DNA from: Eucommia ulmoides
Lineage: Eukaryota > Streptophyta > Magnoliopsida > Garryales > Eucommiaceae
Direction: 5' to 3'
Length of the DNA stretch: 64,000 nt
NCBI GenBank assembly: GCA_016647705.1
Contig: JAENRU010000170.1
Coordinates: 558,001 to 622,000, forward strand
Shown here one piece after another: positions 1 through 12,035 of the stretch (within the stretch, counting starts at the first letter, position 1; every line of letters starts with the position of its first letter). The translations under genes and the position numbers were made by a program. The notes below the pieces were generated by a model. The model was not told the origin of the DNA. It did no database searches and saw nothing but the letters and a program-made list of their open reading frames with translations.

Positions 1-955
1 AGATAAGAAACTGTTGACGGTTTGCCTAGATTCTTGGCGCATGCTATGAAGGGTGGAAAGAAGACGATACCGATTTGAGATATCTGTCTTGGTGTAGTTG
101 TGCCGAAGAAGATCCTAAACTTCTTTAGTTGTCTGGAGTGTACCAAATTGAAGTTTGATCTCTGGGATAATAATAGCACGGAACCATGTGAGAATCTGGT
201 GATTTTTGTTATCCCAGTCCTCTAGATGGTTAATGTATTTAACAGCATCTTTGTCGTCAATTTTCTTGGGTTTAGTAATATCTCCAGTCACGAAACGTCA
301 CAATTATCCACGGAAGAAACTAGCCATCTCTTGAGCCCACAAGACATAATTAGATTTATTCAGAACAATAGTTATAACCCGGGGCGAGTCTGATTCATCC
401 ATAGGCGCAAAGAATGAGGTGAACCGGTGTAGAAATCACACAAATATAAAAGGAAGTATATTCTGTGAACCTCAAATCACAAAACTGAGATAGGAAACAA
501 AATTAGAACGTCGAAAAACCCCAAGAACAAGTCTGACTTTGCAGAAAACCGGTCTAAAAAGGCCTGAACAGGTTAAAGGGAGTTACTTCAGAAAAAAAAA
601 AAAAAAAAAAAAACTGGTGACGTGGCAGAGCCCTGGTGATTGGCGCTGACGTGGCGGTCAACAACCTGACGTGGCAATGACGTGGCACTTGAGGTGGCAG
701 TTGGTTGGGTGCTGACTAGACTATTAGGTCTGACGTGGCAGTGGGAACTAGCTGACAAGGTAATCAGGCGCGTGGATCTAAGACTTGAACTGAAGCAAGC
801 TCTTCTGTCGGCACGCGGGAGCCTGTGCGGGGTCAAACGGTTCTTATTTTTTCGTCATTTGAATCGTCTCGTCGAGATGGTTCCTATGATATATTATGTG
901 ATGAATTTGGAGCCCTGGTTGACGTGGCTTGCCTAATCCGATAGGTTTAATTGCT
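1..955 (-). mobile_element. Ty1/copia retrotransposon fragment (gag and 5' leader)
   Basis: Read on the minus strand, about 415 down to 1 encodes the start of a copia Gag (UBN2-type). It opens with an acidic Met-Asp-Glu-Ser-Asp stretch, then motifs such as NKSNYVLWAQEM, then the LTWFRAII and NYTKTDISNRYRLLSTLHSM segments typical of this family. The stretch from about 420 to 955 is the untranslated leader upstream of gag and holds a poly-A tract (about 592-613) and the ACGT repeats listed separately. The element is cut by the left window edge and abuts a gypsy piece on its other side, so no LTR of its own is seen here. It is a broken fossil. The family call rests on Gag similarity that I recognise, not on a search. 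Confidence 0.75.
618..928. repeat. Six copies of the 9-mer TGACGTGGC
   Basis: The 9-mer TGACGTGGC occurs at 618, 647, 667, 678, 731 and 920, all in the same orientation. On the strand of the copia element it reads GCCACGTCA, which holds the ACGT core bound by plant bZIP factors. The copies are irregularly spaced within the copia leader, so this is a motif cluster and not a simple tandem satellite. A role as promoter or enhancer is inference. Confidence 0.8.
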
Positions 956-1835
956 TATTTGTGATGGTTGACTGTCTTTCGAAATACGCTCACTTTATCC
1001 CACTAAAACACCTTTTCAATGCCCAAGATGTTGCGGTTTTCGTGAAGGAAGTTATCCGCTTGAATGGGGTACCACAACACCACCTATCATCCGCAAACGG
1101 ACGGACAAACCAAGGTGGTCAATCGAGCAATCGAGACCTATTTACGGTGTTTTGCGAGAGATAAACCCAAGCAGTGGGTTAAGTGGTTACCTTCGGCGGA
1201 GTATTAGTACAATACTTCATTCTATTCGTCCACTTACACCACTCTATTCCAAGTTCTTTATAGTCGCGATCCACCACCATTGTTGCGTTTTGAAGCTGGT
1301 TCCACTCCCATGTCCGAGGTGGATATTCAACTACAAGCGAGGGACCACATCTTGGAGGAACTCAAAAACCACTTGAACCGTTCTCAGAAACGCATGAAGG
1401 ATTATGCGGATAAGAGAAGACGTGTAGTTGAGTTTGAGGTAGGGGATTGGGTTTATGTAAAGTTACGACCTTATCGTCACAAGTCCTTGGCAAGGAAAGT
1501 AAATGAGAAGTTGTCCCCTAAGTTTTTTGCTCCTTATCAGGTGATGTCTCGGGTTGGAGCAATGGCATACAAGTTGGACCTGCCTTCCACTACTTTCATT
1601 CACCCAGTGTTCCATGTTTCGGTGTTGAAGAAAGCGATGGGCAATGCTACTCTGGTACAGCTTTTACTTGAGATCCTTACCAACGAGATGGAGTGGCTTG
1701 TGGAACCTGAAGCTGTGAAGGGAATGCACTACAACATCCAAGGAAAACTGGAAGTTGATCAAATGGAAACATTTTCCCGATTTTGATGTATCGTGGGAAG
1801 AGTTTGAGTTTCTGATCAAACAAGGTGAATGTCCG

Positions 1836-1866
<31 letters not shown>

Positions 1867-2137
1867 CTAAGTTGTTGGCTAGTTGGGTTGTTAGGAGAGT
1901 TAGTTAAGAGGAGGGCTCTAGCCTAAATAAATAGGAGATCATTGGGAGGAAGGAAGTACCGAAATTCTAAAGTAGAAAGGGAGAGTTCAGGCTCTCAAAC
2001 TCCAGGTTATTTGTTTCTATCATTTTGCTTGTATTTTTCATTCATCATTTGATAATTCAAGTTCAATTCAGCTTTCATTTGCATTTATCTGTTTCTGTCC
2101 GTCGAGAATTCTCATTTTGGTGAGAGAGATCTATCAT
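956..2137 (+). mobile_element. Ty3/gypsy chromovirus 3' fragment (integrase to LTR)
   Basis: From about 961 the sequence encodes the end of a gypsy integrase core (DCLSKYAHFIPLKH) and, after about 1320, the integrase C-terminal region: a coiled stretch, the GDWVYVKLRPYR motif, then the PVFHVSVLKK motif. This is followed by a CCGCC-plus-poly-G tract in the position of the polypurine tract and an LTR-like stretch from about 1867 to 2137 ending in ATCA. It belongs to the same broad group as the elements at 8674 and 55009. It is a broken, 5'-less fossil. The outer limits are approximate. Confidence 0.75.
1838..1866 (+). repeat. Homopolymer of 29 guanines
   Basis: An uninterrupted run of 29 G occupies 1838-1866, at the polypurine-tract/LTR junction of the gypsy fragment. 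Such a run can form G-quadruplex structures and its length is prone to assembly or slippage error. Confidence 0.9.
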
Positions 2138-2305
2138 ATACCCGCAATACCAAACTCCTAATATCCAAAATCTGAGTCAACATCCTCCACGGCACCAATG
2201 AATTTACCAAAAACCCTAGACACCAGCCATATGTAACAATATATGCATGCACCCGGTATAATTAGCATAAAGCTGTAATGCAAATTGCCAGGTGTTAGTC
2301 TCGGT

Positions 2306-2370
2306 CACGTCGTTTAGGACTTGAAGTAGGCGTGTATCCATGAATCCTTGAAAAGCATACTTCCAAAGAA
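2306..2370 (-). pseudogene. Small fragment of an LRR receptor-like protein gene (C-terminal end)
   Basis: About 60 bp closely match the stretch around 6098-6160, which encodes the juxtamembrane end of the receptor-like protein pseudogene (KDSWRNAYFKF region). In this copy the same minus-strand reading runs through Lys-Asp-Ser-Trp and then meets stops. No other part of the gene was found here. It is best explained as a leftover of a second, tandem receptor copy or as a small duplicated scrap. Confidence 0.6.
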
Positions 2371-2432
2371 ATTGGAGTTGTGACTAAATACTTGACAAAT
2401 CAAACCCAAATTACATTAATTAAAGAAATTTA

Positions 2433-2745
2433 GGTCGCGTTTGGTTAGTGTTTCTATTTTTTAATTTTTACTTCCAATAAACTAGGATGGAAATTATGTT
2501 TCCGTTGGAGTATTCCGGGAATAGAAACATGTTTGGTAACGGCCATTTTCCTGAAATTGTTTCTTTTTAATTTATGAGAATAGAAACAAGAAACACGTTT
2601 GGTTGCAACATTTGTTCTTTTTTTCTTTTTTGCTGGCATCGTGGAACAGAAATTTGTTTACCAAATGCGTTTTTGTACAATAATCTCAAAATTTTGGGAG
2701 CGGGAACAGAAATCAAGGAACTGAATCAGTAACCAAACGGGGCCC
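2433..2745 (+). mobile_element. Harbinger-like MITE, copy 1
   Basis: The ends are inverted repeats. The left end begins GGTCGCGTTTGGTTAGTG and the reverse complement of the right end begins GGGCCCCGTTTGG. The element is flanked by TTA at 2430-2432 and 2746-2748, a 3-bp target duplication as expected of PIF/Harbinger-type elements. It has no coding capacity. The left half closely matches the copies at 61811 and 62795. Confidence 0.75.
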
Positions 2746-4122
2746 TTAATAACCAGAATCTAGAAAAAGAAACAGCTCTTGAACAAGACTGAAGAGCATT
2801 TTATGTCCCAATACAAGAATAGAAACTAATGTTTTGCCGTGTGCACAAATGCCACCAAAACACTAAATAAAAATTACACTGACATAATACTCTAGAAATC
2901 TAACCAAATCATATAAAAAAATCTAAAAATAGAAGCTCAAACCTTCAAATGAATGAGATCTCTCCAATTCTATTTTTTTTATTTCTCAAGATTTTGAGTA
3001 TATTTAAATTAATATAAATATTTTTTAATTAATTTCATTGCCATAATTTCACTAATTAAATTTTGTTTTAATTACTCGTTGTCTATTCGTCTTCCTTCTA
3101 TAACATCCCAAACCAATACTATTTTTCTTATTTCTCAAGATTTTGAGTATATTTAAATCATTAAGGGTATTTTTTAATTAATTTCATTGTTATAATTTCA
3201 CTAATTAATTCATTGTCACAATTCCACTAATTAAATTTAGTTTTTTAAATAAGTTTTAATTGTTCATTGTCTCTTCTTCTTCCTTCTATAACATCCCAAC
3301 TCATTCTTTTGCATTCCATCCATTTGCATGTATAATTTGAAGTTCAAATTCTAGCACAACTTAGAATTTAGAAAGACTTCATAACGCTTTAGAATTTGAA
3401 AAGACTTCGTAACGTCTCATAAAATATCCTCCGCTAATATATGGAATTTACAATATTTAATGGTCATGAGACATCCCTTTCCTCCTCATTCACATTTCTC
3501 TCTCTGTCTCTCCCCTCTTAAGTTTTGTCAACACAAGTATGATTTTCATTTCTTCTCTGTCATGTAAGGATTGAAGATAAAAAAATTCTACTAGACGCAA
3601 TGGCGGTGGTAAAGATGGATGGGACGTAGAGAACAAAATAGGGATTAACATGATATGCAAATGCATTCAGGGATTTTCTTCCAAAGGATAAGCCTCCATA
3701 GCTTACCTTTGTTTTTAATGTTAAATGTAAAGTTGATTTGATGATCAAGATCTAGAAATGAACTTTTTTATTTTCTCCAATACACATCGGAATTTTTCTT
3801 TTTCAATTTTTATATTTCTGGTTTGTTTTTAAAAAGTATTATAGTGCATTAACATTGACAAGTTTTTAGTAAAAATTAGAATAAAAATAAAATTGAGAAC
3901 TATGGTGTTTTATTATTTTTATATCTGTGTGGTATAAACTAATTGAGTTTTTTTAATTTGATTTGTGCTTAAATTTTAATGATACATTTGAAATGGATGG
4001 AGGCTTTGATAAAAAAGAAAAAGAAAAAAAAGAGTCATATATATTCTCCATGTTTACATTAAACGAGAATATTTTTACTTTTATTGATTTGGGTGGTTAC
4101 AAAATTGATTCTTAAATCATTA

Positions 4123-4203
<81 letters not shown>

Positions 4204-5837
4204 ATCCTTAAGTTTTATTCTTTTTAGACTTATATTTATTTTTGTTTTCGTGTTTATGACATATTTTTTTTAATGATTATTTCTTCACGTTGATAGGTAG
4301 GTATGAATGTGAACTAGATTTCAATAGAAAACAATATTAAAACCTTTAAAAATATCAAACTCAAAACTGAATGGTAAATTGTAAGTTTTTTAAACTCGAT
4401 TTTCAAATCGAACCTCTTAGTTTTATTAAATAAATAAATAAGTCAACCAAAATTGCGAATCCATTTACTTAATTTTTTTTCTTTAAAAAAATATTTTTCT
4501 ATTCTAATTACTAGCAATAGACATTTTTAAAATTATAAACACATACATAAAATATATTAAATAAAATATTACAATGGATATATAGTTATGTGTAAAATTA
4601 AATGAAAACATCTATTAATATAAATATTATTTTGGAGGGGGAATTTTTTTAGGTCTCTCAAAGTTTAAAAAAATATATTTCTAAGGACTATCCAAATCAA
4701 ACTCATGGCAATAAAAAAAAAAAATATTCCAAAAATTGTTCCTCCTTTATATATGTAGAAAATTAAATTTTCACTGATTTTTTTTTAATTCCACTAAATT
4801 TTTTTTTTTTGCAAAAAACCATTCATTGAATTTTATTTTATATTCAATATATATATATATTTTAAAATACCACTCTTACACAGAATTTTATTTTTTATAA
4901 CATTACATAAAAAAGTTTAAAATATAAAAAAAAAAAAAAAAGGTATTAAGTTTTTTTTTTTTAAAAAAAATATTTAATGAAAAATCATATGTATAAACAA
5001 ACTAAATACCAAAAAAAAAAATTAAAAATTAATAAACGTTGTTTTACTGAATTTCTATAATTCTATTGAATATATTAACAATTCCACTAAAATTTATAAT
5101 TCTATTGACTACTAACAATTTCACTTAAAAAAAAATAAAAAATCTAAAATTAAGAAATGAAACATTCATAAAAAAAATCAAGTAACCAAAGTGAAATAAC
5201 TTACATAAATTCACATAATAATTAAGTGGAAATCCACTTAAAAAATCAAATGAAAATCTACGAAAAATTATAAAATCCCAAAACATAGATTCTTAATGGA
5301 AGAATACAAAAATTGAACCAGTGTCAAACAAGCCTTTACACGGTTATATTCTCATGAATAAATCCATTGAAATCTAAAATTGGAGAACTGATATCCATTG
5401 AATTCCATTAAAATCGTTGAAAATCAAAAAATTAAAAAAATAAAAAATAAAAACGAGCACAATCATTCTTCGATGGTGGTGGTGGCGCCACGGAAGCAAG
5501 CATGGTAGTGGCAAAAGAAGTAGAGGTGGTGATAGTGATGACAACCAAAGCAACATGGTCCTGGCAAGAGGATCGATGTGGCAGCGATGATGGACTGTTG
5601 GTGAGAGAGAATGAGAGAAAGAGAGTTTTAGGGCTGGAGTATTGCTGAAATGAACGTTTGTTAGGAAGAGAAATTTGATTGGTAATTTTTTTTATTAAAA
5701 TGTTACGAGGGTTGGTGCTAATTTTATTTTTTTTTTCAAAATAGAATTTATGAAAAAAGTTTTATTTATTGGGTTCTTTAAAATTTATTTTATTTTAAAA
5801 GTAGACTTATGGAGAACTATTTTATTTTATTTTCTAA
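2746..5837. other. AT-rich intergenic DNA, no gene seen
   Basis: This stretch is very AT-rich, with many A and T runs. The phrases ending in TTCTCAAGATTTTGAG near 2985 and 3135 show a short diverged direct duplication. I found no coding sequence with recognisable similarity. The right part probably belongs to the Helitron whose 3' end lies at 5866, but I could not place its 5' end. Confidence 0.5.
4125..4200. repeat. (AT)n dinucleotide repeat
   Basis: About 76 bp of pure alternating AT, a likely length-variable microsatellite. Confidence 0.95.
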
Positions 5838-5866
5838 ACCAGCGCATTGTGCGGGTTAAAAACTAG
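5838..5866 (+). mobile_element. Helitron 3' terminus
   Basis: The sequence has the diagnostic Helitron end: a short GC hairpin (CGCA, loop TTG, TGCG within CCAGCGCATTGTGCGGG), a short AT spacer, then the terminal CTAG at 5863-5866 followed by T. It closely resembles AtREP-type ends. The transposed body would lie upstream on the plus strand. No helicase gene was seen, so it would be non-autonomous. The 5' end was not located. Confidence 0.65.
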
Positions 5867-6032
5867 TTACATTAAAACTAAGAACTTAATAGTAACCAAA
5901 GAAGCTTGCAACACCATCAGCTTCTGCACAAGTGGCTTGTGACCTGAAAAAAATCAATAAAGTAAAAGAAAAGGCCACCAAATGATCAAATAAAATGAAA
6001 AACAGTAACATAAAAGAAAGCACTACATACCA

Positions 6033-9000
6033 TTAATTCTCAAACTTTCTCCTTAGTCTAGCCACGCGCAGTGCCGTTTGTAGGTAGATCCACTCCTTCA
6101 CGTCGTCCAAGAACTTGAAGTAGGCATTTCTCCATGAATCCTTGAAGAGCATACTCCCAAATATTGCACATGATCCAACAAAGAAACCAATCACCATTGA
6201 CATATAAAAATCTGGTGTCCAAAGCCATTTGTCATCTTCTTCCTTCTCGTTGTCTATTTGGTGGTCATTCACCGTTGAAATTGGAGCTGTTTCGTCTCAT
6301 GGACACTTTGGAAGTGGAAGCCCACATAAATCATTGTTCCCGGCATATGAAGAAGGATTGAAGCTTTGCAATTGAGTGTTTGTTGGAATTGTTCCGGACA
6401 AGTTATTATCAGACAAGTCCAAGACATCAAGATAGTGTAGATTAGAAGGGCTTGTGGGAATCTCACTTGAAAGATGATTCTTAGACAAGTCCAGAACTTC
6501 TAACATCTCCATCTCACCGATCGTTTGCATGATGTTTCCTGTCAACTTGTTTCTTGACAAGTTCAAGGAGAGTAATCCTGACAGACTTGAAATTTCTTGA
6601 GGAATTTTCCCGACTAATTTATTGCTTGAAAGATCAATAGTTTTCAACATTCCCAATGTTTTCCCGTATTCTAACTCTTGTCCCTTCCATTGCACCCATG
6701 CATTTGCGAGGGAGTAATATCCATAATCTGTTGAGATTACGAAGTAGATTACTTTTGAACTACTATTTTGGACCAAGGAACTGAAATTATTGAAGCATTG
6801 TGGTATGTTCCCAACTCGTTGCGTCGAAGAAGAAGGATAATTAAATCACTAAAGTGTGTCCCAAGCCATCGCGGTGTATTTCCAATTAGCTTGTTTCCAC
6901 TCGCATCGAACACTTGCAAGTCTTTGAAATTCTTTAGAAAAGAAGGCAATTCTCTCGTGAAATTATTATTGCGCAACAACAGGATTTGCATGCTGAACAT
7001 GAAGCCCATGGAGTTGGGCATTTTTCCAGAGAAATTATTATTTGCCAGATTTAGAATGTATAATTCTTTCAAGTGCATCCAACAGTCAGGAAGCTCTCCT
7101 GATAATATGTTATTTGAGAGATCAAGCCAAGCCAAGGAGGTATGATTCCCTAATGAACACAAGAAGGAAATTGATCTCTTAAACATATTATTAGAGAGAT
7201 ACAAAAGCCCCACGGATTGCGAAATTAATGGTACTGCACCCTCAAAACGATTATAACTCAAATCAATCTCCCTATTGCCATCCAAGAAGCTCTCTGATAA
7301 ATCGGGCACCACTCCGCCTATTTGGTTGTGAGAAAGGTTTAAATCACCCAATCTGGGTGATAGATCCCAAAACCAAGTGGGCATTTTCGAAATTCTGGTA
7401 CTTGAAATGTCTATGTCTGAAAAAGAATTATGCATTTGAATCCATTTCGGGAAATGAGGCCCCATTTGACAATTCCCAAGTGCAATAACTTCTAGTTGAA
7501 ATGGAGGAGTCCAATCAAAGCTGATGTTGAGAGATAATGAATTGTGAGACAAGTCTAAGTATTTTAAGTTGGAGAGATTTGCGAAGTGGGCTTCGGATAT
7601 TACACCTTCTAACAAATTATAAGAGACCCTTAGATATTCAAGTTGATTAAGTTGTCCAACACTTTCGGGCAAAGATCCATTCAATTTATTTTCGGAAAGG
7701 TCCAAGAACCTCAAGGATGAAAGTTGTGTAATATCAGTCAAAGAACCACAAAATTGATTGGAATTTAACTTCAAAAGCTCCAGCGAGTTCTTTGCTTTAC
7801 TGGACAACTTTTAAAGAACTCCGTGAGTGGTTCAGACAACACGTTGAAGTATAAAACTAATGAACGTAGATGACTTAAGTTACCAAAGGATTCAGGAATC
7901 CCACCTTCGAGACTATTTTTAGCAAGATTGAGATCCACAAGGGACATCATACTTCCAAAAGCATCAGGAATGGAACCTCGCGAAGAGTTAGCATGTAGGT
8001 CGACACTCGTAAGACTTGAACTCAAGTTAAACAACCAAGGGTATGTCAAAGTTGGGGTGAGATAATTGAACGATAGACCAATGATAGAAAGAGATCTAGA
8101 AGAATAATTGACTGAAAGAAGTGAGGGAAAAAGAATGGGTAGAGGGAGTTCACACTCAGTCAAACGCAATTCTACCAAAGACGACAGGGAACTTATTGCT
8201 TGCAACCAATTTGTTGCAGAAGACAGAGAAACATAAGTCATGTCGAGGTATTTTAAGAATGACAGGTGAGAAAGCCATTCAAGATTTTTGGCAATCAAAT
8301 CATAATTACTATGTCCGAGATCAAGAAACCGCAGGTTGGTTAGGTTGTGAGGTGAGGAGGCATGTCACCAGCAAAGGTTGCATATGAGAGATTCAAGTAT
8401 GTTAATTGTGTGAGAGAACCAATGAATTTAGGGATTTTGGTGTTCCTGAAATCATTAAAACTGAGGTCCAAGTGATTCAGGTAATGCAATTCAAGCAATG
8501 AATCACTTACCTTCCCTCTCAAAAGGTTAACAGCCCTGAAACCAGGGCCAGCTGTGGGGTCTAGCTCACCGTGGAGATCGAGAGTGGTCACATGACCAGT
8601 GTGGTTGTTGCAGTGGACACCGCTCCATTTGCAACAATCTATTTTATCCTCTTCGTTTCCCCAAGAAGAAAGGTGTTAGGCCCCATATTCTAGAAGAAAG
8701 GACAATTTGGGTAGATTAGGTTAATGGTTGTTATTAGTTTGTTAGGTATAATTTCTGTTATGAAATTGGAATCAAATTCTGTTAGGGAGAGTAGTGGGTA
8801 AGTATATAAGGGGATTTCTAGTGAAGGATTGTGGATCGAAAAATTGATAATTGTTTTGGATTAAGTTTAACTCATTTGGAGAGTTCCAAGTCTCTCGAAT
8901 TACTTGGTTGGAGAGTCCCAAGCCTCTCAAATGCTTGGTTTATCATTGTAACCGTTAAATTGTTGAATGAAATACCTAATTACTGATTTGGATAATATCA

Positions 9001-10913
9001 AATTGGTATCAGAGCACGATCCTAGATGTTGTTGTACGTTCGAAGTGTTCATTATCGTCTTTAACATTTCATCGCTTTTCATTGCCATCGATTCCATTCT
9101 GTTCAAGATTGGGTTGATTATCTCCGATTGATTTTAGCTCGTCCACTTTCGTTTTTTGGTCCTCTGGTCAACGATTCATTTCGCATATCCAAGTGTTACC
9201 TGGGTAGATGGCGGCCAAGAACATGGGTCAGCGTATGAACGCAGTGGAGAAAGTCGTCGATTCCTTAAAGGAGGAAATACAAAATATGAACAAGAAACTG
9301 GACCAACTCTTTAAGTACTATAAGGACTCAGCTCAACAGGCTTCATTTTCATCGTTCGGCACGGTGACGGAAAGTGCACCATCCTTGATAGAAGAAGATA
9401 AGGGAGAAGAAAATATACTGGTTCAATGTTGTGAAGGTGTTACCATGGAAGCTAAGGAAGATGCGTCGGCTCAAATGATTGACGAAATCTATGCCAACGG
9501 CGGCGAGGAGCTGCACCGTTGCAGACCGATCGTGAGCGGCGAGCAACTCGACATCGAGGCATACGTTGCTTTGTACAGCAGTCGGACTAAGATAATCCGT
9601 CTATTTTTCATCGCCGACCGGTGTGCAAACGTTTCGATGGAGCTGGAGGCACTGCGAATGAGATACGACGAGATCAAGAAGGGCGAGAACACACTGTTGT
9701 TCAGGGAAGTCATCTAGCAGATCGATGGTCGACATGGACCCAACTATGAACCTGAACGACGATTAGGGAGGAGCTCAGAAATTAGGGAGGAAGACGGCGA
9801 CGATTTCGCCATCGTCGTCTCGGTGCCGTTGAAAGGAATTCTGGATGGAACCCTAAAAGTTTTTCTCAATGGATTAAAGCTAGCTGAGAACGAGCAAAGT
9901 AGGGCTGAGCTAGGAATTTGGAAGCCTCACCATTTGGTGTTACTAAACTGTATGGACCATTTCAATGTGGATCTGAAAATAGAGGAAATATTAGCCCAAT
10001 CTTTCAGAACCAGCATCTCTAAAAAGCACAGCAATATGGACAGGCCCAACAATTCAAACACTTATTTCAAGCCCAATTCCTCAAGATATATGGTTGGTCC
10101 ATCACAACCTAACCAGAATTTCAGGCTCATTGCTTCATCAAGCTATCATTTGCTTCATCACAACCTAACTAGAATTTCAGGCCCATTACTTCATCAAGCC
10201 CAGAAGAAAAATCTCAAAAGACTGCTCAAAGTCCACAAAGATCACCATGGTCGGTCTAAAAGAATAATGTGGGATCCTGGGAAGCTACCAACGATAAGAG
10301 TAATTAACTTCACCTTGAGGACAAGGTGAATGTTTGGGCGGCGGCTAATGTTAGGCCCTATATTCTAGAAGAAATGGCAATTTGGGTAGATTAGGTTAAT
10401 GGTTGTTATTAGTTTGTTAGGTATAATTTCTGTTATGAAATTGGAATCAAATTCTGTTAGGGAGAGTAGTGGGTGAGTATATAAGGGGATTTCTAGTGAA
10501 GGATTGTGGATCGAAAAATTAATAATTGTTTTGGATTGAGCTTAGCTCATTTGGAGAGTCTCAAGTCTCTCGAATTACTTGGTTGGAGAGTCCCAAGCCT
10601 CTCGAATGCTTGGTTTATCATTGTAATCGTTAAATTGTTGAATGAAATACCTAGTTACTGATTTGGATCATATCAAAAGGCTACCGTGATCATCCACAAC
10701 ATCTTGCTTGAACATAAGAAGAGCTTGTCTCTCCCTCTCAATGCACCTTATTGCTTGAGCCTCTCCTTCTCCTCCTCCTCCTCTTGTGGTGAATCTATGA
10801 GCTAGTATTGCAAACAATAAGAAGAAACCAAGAAAGAAGTCCACAACAAGTTTCGGGAACTTGTCACCGGTTCTAATCATTTTCAAGAGAGTAGAAGTAG
10901 CAGAAAGCAGCAA
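6033..10913 (-). pseudogene. LRR receptor-like protein (EIX/Cf-type) pseudogene, split by a gypsy insertion
   Basis: The order is that of a plasma-membrane receptor-like protein, a family that senses microbial or developmental signals without a kinase domain. A hydrophobic signal/anchor ([17 protein letters not shown]) comes first, then the LRR N-terminal cap ([15 protein letters not shown], then SWGNEEDKIDCCKWSGVHC). Leucine-rich repeats follow through about 6330, then an acidic juxtamembrane segment, one membrane helix (MSMVIGFFVGSCAIFG) and a short basic tail ending at 6033. The 8674-10675 gypsy element sits in the N-terminal cap. With one copy of the 5-bp duplication counted, the frame passes from 10676 to 8668 unbroken. 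Independent lesions exist: a one-base shift near 8340, another near 7805, a shift plus loss of part of the LRR region near 6790, and a TGA at 6297 in the usual CPGDE stretch. It is therefore dead. Confidence 0.85.
8674..10675 (+). mobile_element. Short Ty3/gypsy LTR element inserted in the receptor pseudogene
   Basis: Two LTRs of 327 bp (8674-9000 and 10349-10675) start with TGTTAGG and end with ATATCA. They are flanked by the 5-bp duplication AAAGG (8669-8673 and 10676-10680). A primer-binding site TGGTATCAGAGC for initiator Met-tRNA lies at 9004-9015, and a purine-rich stretch precedes the 3' LTR. By eye the LTRs differ at roughly 14 sites (about 4 percent), suggesting an insertion about one to a few million years ago. 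The 1.35 kb inside opens with the same Gag-like start (MAAKNMG, coiled coil) as the element at 55009. No reverse transcriptase or integrase was seen, so it is non-autonomous and broken. Confidence 0.9.
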
Positions 10914-12035
10914 CTATGGATGCAGACATTTCCTGGTACTCAGAGCTTTATATCATTGTAAGTTGCTGCAGATATTCCTCCAATAATTTCTCATAAATGA
11001 ATAGATCACTTGTTTCTTATTAAAAAACACATTTGAGAAGACTCAAAGCTAGTCATTTAACATGTTTATGATTCTTAATTTCAAAAAATAATCTGTAGGT
11101 CCTTTTTATGCTGCATATATATATATATACAGGTTAGACCATTTACTTGATGAAGACCACAGAAATAAAGAAAGGGAAGAAAACAAAACAAAACAAAACA
11201 ATTGGATTTTTGTGTCTCTTATTCGTTCAGACTTAAAAACAAAACAAAAATCCTTTTTTTTTTTTTGTGTGTATTTGGTCGCAATCTTGTTTTACTGTAG
11301 TATAATTTTTGAAGAAACCTCAGCATTTTGAGTCTATTCTTAGTTCTTACATGGTGCAGGTTCTGTAATCCTCAGAAAATATACCATAGGCATGAAATGG
11401 CATTAAGTAAGAACACCAATACATCTGGTAAGTCTTGGGTTGGTCCCAAATGAATTTATACAGGAGCTAATTATTCTAATCACGCAATATTCGAATGGTT
11501 AAATGTCATAACCCCAATTTTGACATTCTAACCGCTGTGTTTTTTTTTTTGGAAAAATTATCAGGCGGACCTAAATTAAGAATGTAATTATCAATTGATT
11601 CCAAGTGTTTAAGTTTGAACCAAACGATCCCGTTTTCCAAAAAGTTCGAACCATTAGTCCCAATTTCAAAAATGCGAAAATTGGTATATGCCTAACCTGT
11701 CCCTACGTGATTTGCGGGATTGAAATTTTCATATTTAAGTTTTACACAATAATTTTATTAAAATCAATATAACTATTGTTATACACATTTTTTCACGATC
11801 TAATTACATATTTAGATTCGTCTGAATAAGATCTTCAAAATGATATCATATTCACTATTTTTTTCATTTTTTTCAGATTCGTACATTAATGTTATATTCA
11901 ATATAGTACTTCCAAAATTTTCAATTTTCACATTCGTGTTAAAATTAACACGGTCTCATACATTATTAAAACACAGTGAAGTGTTACATTCAACATCCCA
12001 ATCACCTTTATCATTTAGTCATAACATTAATTGAT
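10914..12035. other. Intergenic, upstream of the receptor pseudogene
   Basis: No gene was recognised. About 11145-11260 resembles 14420-14530: both contain the phrase ACTTGAT, then GAAGA, then CACAGAA, then TAAAGAAA, and purine-rich AAACAAAA runs. This shared upstream block hints at a local duplication on either side of the copia relic. A short TA repeat lies near 11118-11131. Confidence 0.4.
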
